Position numbers and translations under genes: made by a program. Positions 37,873-39,148 of a stretch of DNA of 39,148 bases are shown in pieces. The DNA lies in the IMG/VR virus record IMGVR_UViG_3300023202_000053, positions 1 to 39,148 of that record, one strand, 5' to 3'. This DNA is from a virus. The notes beneath the pieces were generated by a model that was not told where the DNA came from, searched no databases, and saw only the letters and a program-made list of their open reading frames with translations. Within the stretch, counting starts at the first letter, position 1. Each line of letters begins with the position of its first letter.

Positions 37873-38267
37873 CGCCTGGCACCATATTTCCGCAGGATAT
37901 AAGCCACCGCAGGTTGGGTAATCCCATGAAAACGGGCAATGGCGGCCATGGTCGTCTTGCCGTCGATGTACTCCCCCACAATCCGTGCATCGCGTTCGGG
38001 GTCACATGGTCGCCCCCGTGGACGCATTTTTACGCCGGCCTTGTGCAGGCGCTCCCAAATGGTCGATTTGCCAAGCCCTGTTTTGGCGGCAATCGTTTTG
38101 ATTGATGCACCGCTTTCGTACATCTGCTTGACCTCGTGCGTCGTGACGCCGGTCAGCTTCGCGATATCGCTCAGGCCCATGCCCTTGTCGCGGAATGCCA
38201 CACACGCCGCTGTCCGGCTCTCATAGCCGAGACATGGGATGCCCTTGCGGATTCGGCGGTCGGTCAT
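37869..38267 (-). CDS. HTH protein with repeated helix-turn-helix units, 132 aa
   Basis: ATG 38267 overlaps the upstream stop by ATGA; longer starts are shadows. Three HTH-like units can be read: GMGLSDIAKLTGVTTHEVKQ, GASIKTIAAKTGLGKSTIWE (residues about 49-70) and GKTTMAAIARFHGITQPAVA (about 103-124), similar to the DNA-binding tail of resolvases. RPRGRPCDPERDARI links the last two. Probably a DNA-binding regulator of the integration module. Exact target unknown. Confidence 0.75.
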   Translation of the reverse strand: MTDRRIRKGIPCLGYESRTAACVAFRDKGMGLSDIAKLTGVTTHEVKQMYESGASIKTIAAKTGLGKSTIWERLHKAGVKMRPRGRPCDPERDARIVGEYIDGKTTMAAIARFHGITQPAVAYILRKYGARR

Positions 38268-38575
38268 GCGGCGTTCTTTTCGTCTTTGAACCAACCCCGG
38301 AGATTTTCCAGCACCTCCATCGCCCGCCGTTTGTCGCCGCTCTTTTGCAGGGCGTCCATTGCCTTGTCGATCTTGCTGTAAGCTTCGCAAAGCCAGCGTG
38401 TGTGTGCGGACTGGAAAGTCCGGCACTTTTCAATAATCGCGTCGCGCTCGTCGAGCATCTCCTGCGGGTCGATGTCGCTGGGCTGTTCGTCGATCAGCCA
38501 GCAATCGGCGACTGCATGGATGAGATGCTCTGGCGTGACGCTCGCATCGAGCGCAAATTTGAAAGCTCCGTTCAT
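38264..38575 (-). CDS. Hypothetical protein, 103 aa
   Basis: ATG 38575 overlaps the rusA stop by one base (TGATG), and its own stop overlaps the next start by ATGA. The first part (MNGAFKFALDASVTPEHLIH) is followed by an acidic helical region (DIDPQEMLDERDAIIEKCRT, KIDKAMDALQKSGDKRRAME). No motif identified. Coupling suggests coordinated production with RusA. Confidence 0.65.
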   Translation of the reverse strand: MNGAFKFALDASVTPEHLIHAVADCWLIDEQPSDIDPQEMLDERDAIIEKCRTFQSAHTRWLCEAYSKIDKAMDALQKSGDKRRAMEVLENLRGWFKDEKNAA

Positions 38576-39009
38576 CACGCCACCTCCATCACCACAATCC
38601 AGCACCCCGGCGCTTCGTCGATCTCTGCCAGCCGCTTCGACGCGATCAGCGAAACAACCTGCGCATCGTCGCGCCAGCACCCGGCAGAGCCAATGGCGTC
38701 CAGCACGGCGCGCTCAAGCTTGTCGAGATCAGGCTTCTTGATTGCCGGCGGCGTGCGCTTTTTCGGTGTCGCGGACGGGCGCGGCATCACGAATGTCAGC
38801 CGCACAGCCACGGGACCGTCGAAATACGCTTTCGGACTTCCGTCAGCATCAAGCATCGCTGCACGCACATCCGCGCGCCATGGCTTCACCGCCTTGGACG
38901 ACTCGACCATCACCCCGCGCCCAAGATACCGCTTCGATCCCTGCGGGGCCGGGCGGCCAGGGACAAAGACGCTGATCTCGCGCGTGGCTGTGTCGATGTC
39001 AGCGGTCAT
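38575..39009 (-). CDS. rusA: RusA-family Holliday junction resolvase, 144 aa
   Basis: RusA enzymes cut four-way junctions formed during recombination and replication. The sequence has ISVFVPGRPAPQGSKRYLG at the N-terminus, a YFDGPVAVRLTFVMPRP strand, the signature KKPDLDKLERAVLDAIG with catalytic aspartates around residues 94-103, and WRDDAQVVSLIASKRLAE with two further Asp residues. Length 144 is close to the family norm. It works with the exonuclease and RecT encoded in the same operon. Confidence 0.92.
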   Translation of the reverse strand: MTADIDTATREISVFVPGRPAPQGSKRYLGRGVMVESSKAVKPWRADVRAAMLDADGSPKAYFDGPVAVRLTFVMPRPSATPKKRTPPAIKKPDLDKLERAVLDAIGSAGCWRDDAQVVSLIASKRLAEIDEAPGCWIVVMEVA

Positions 39010-39148
39010 CAGTCCGCTACCAGCCGTGCTTCGTCCGCGAATGGGTTGTATTCGCGCGAAATCCGGAACTCGTAAATGGCGGGCGGGAGGCGGTACGCCT
39101 CGTGCGGATCGGGGCCGTCCTGGCGAAACTCGGCGGGATTTTCGACAA
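39009..39148 (-). CDS. Small phage protein, C-terminal part (runs off the right edge)
   Basis: The natural frame enters at 39146 and reads VENPAEFRQDGPDPHEAYRL, then PPAIYEFRISREYNPFADEA, ending six residues later at a TGA that overlaps the rusA start by one base. The IYEFRISREY tail is, as I recall, the C-terminus of the same phage family as the fragment at 1-120. Joining the window ends directly leaves the frames one base out and a middle part missing, so a short stretch of sequence is probably absent from the window. Confidence 0.65.
   Translation of the reverse strand, partial: VENPAEFRQDGPDPHEAYRLPPAIYEFRISREYNPFADEARLVAD

Overview
The window looks like the almost complete genome of a temperate, short-tailed (podovirus-type) phage of an alphaproteobacterium. 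The host assignment rests on a phage-borne GcrA homologue (GcrA is an alphaproteobacterial cell-cycle regulator), GC-rich coding DNA and an integrase and excisionase pair of a type I associate with alphaproteobacterial prophages. The phage type rests on a P22-type portal, a P22 gp10-like tail hub protein, several internal ejection-type proteins and the absence of tail tube, sheath or tape-measure genes. The window ends inside one gene: its N-terminus is at the left edge and its likely C-terminus at the right edge. Phage genes also lie on both sides of the integrase attachment site. I infer a circular or circularly permuted phage genome with a short piece missing at the junction, not a prophage cut out with host flanks.

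Layout. A leftward early operon starts at a promoter near 5930. It runs through small genes, a PD-(D/E)XK exonuclease and a RecT annealing protein (1-5656), then across the window ends into rusA, an HTH protein, an excisionase-like protein and the integrase (39148-36476). The control region (5657-6618) holds one HTH repressor flanked by six 15-bp operators of the form GTAAY-N5-RTTAC (one degenerate), mirrored promoters, and a terminator and hairpin in the leftward leader. The rightward early region (6619-13513) carries small genes, two tandem structured RNA elements, a GcrA homologue, a primase-helicase, a TubC-like docking protein and a NusG paralogue. The late region (13541-36357) runs terminase, portal, scaffold, capsid, decoration, a glycosyltransferase-methyltransferase fusion, tail adaptor and hub, fibres, ejection proteins, endolysin and small membrane proteins. 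Two leftward insertions interrupt it: a methyltransferase (25836-26546) and a pair of membrane proteins (32048-32470).

The most striking element is a group I intron (18898-19690) in the major capsid gene directly after codon 14. Unspliced mRNA meets a stop immediately. P1, P4, P6a, P7, P8 and P9 can be paired by eye. An HNH homing endonuclease sits in the P6a loop and its reading frame continues through the catalytic core.

How it works together (inference): the repressor shuts both early promoters. On induction, leftward genes supply recombination and excision and rightward genes supply replication and regulators. GcrA may redirect host RNA polymerase, and the NusG paralogue may provide antitermination into the long late operon. 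Integration uses the 3' half of a host tRNA-Pro(CGG) gene, copied next to int.
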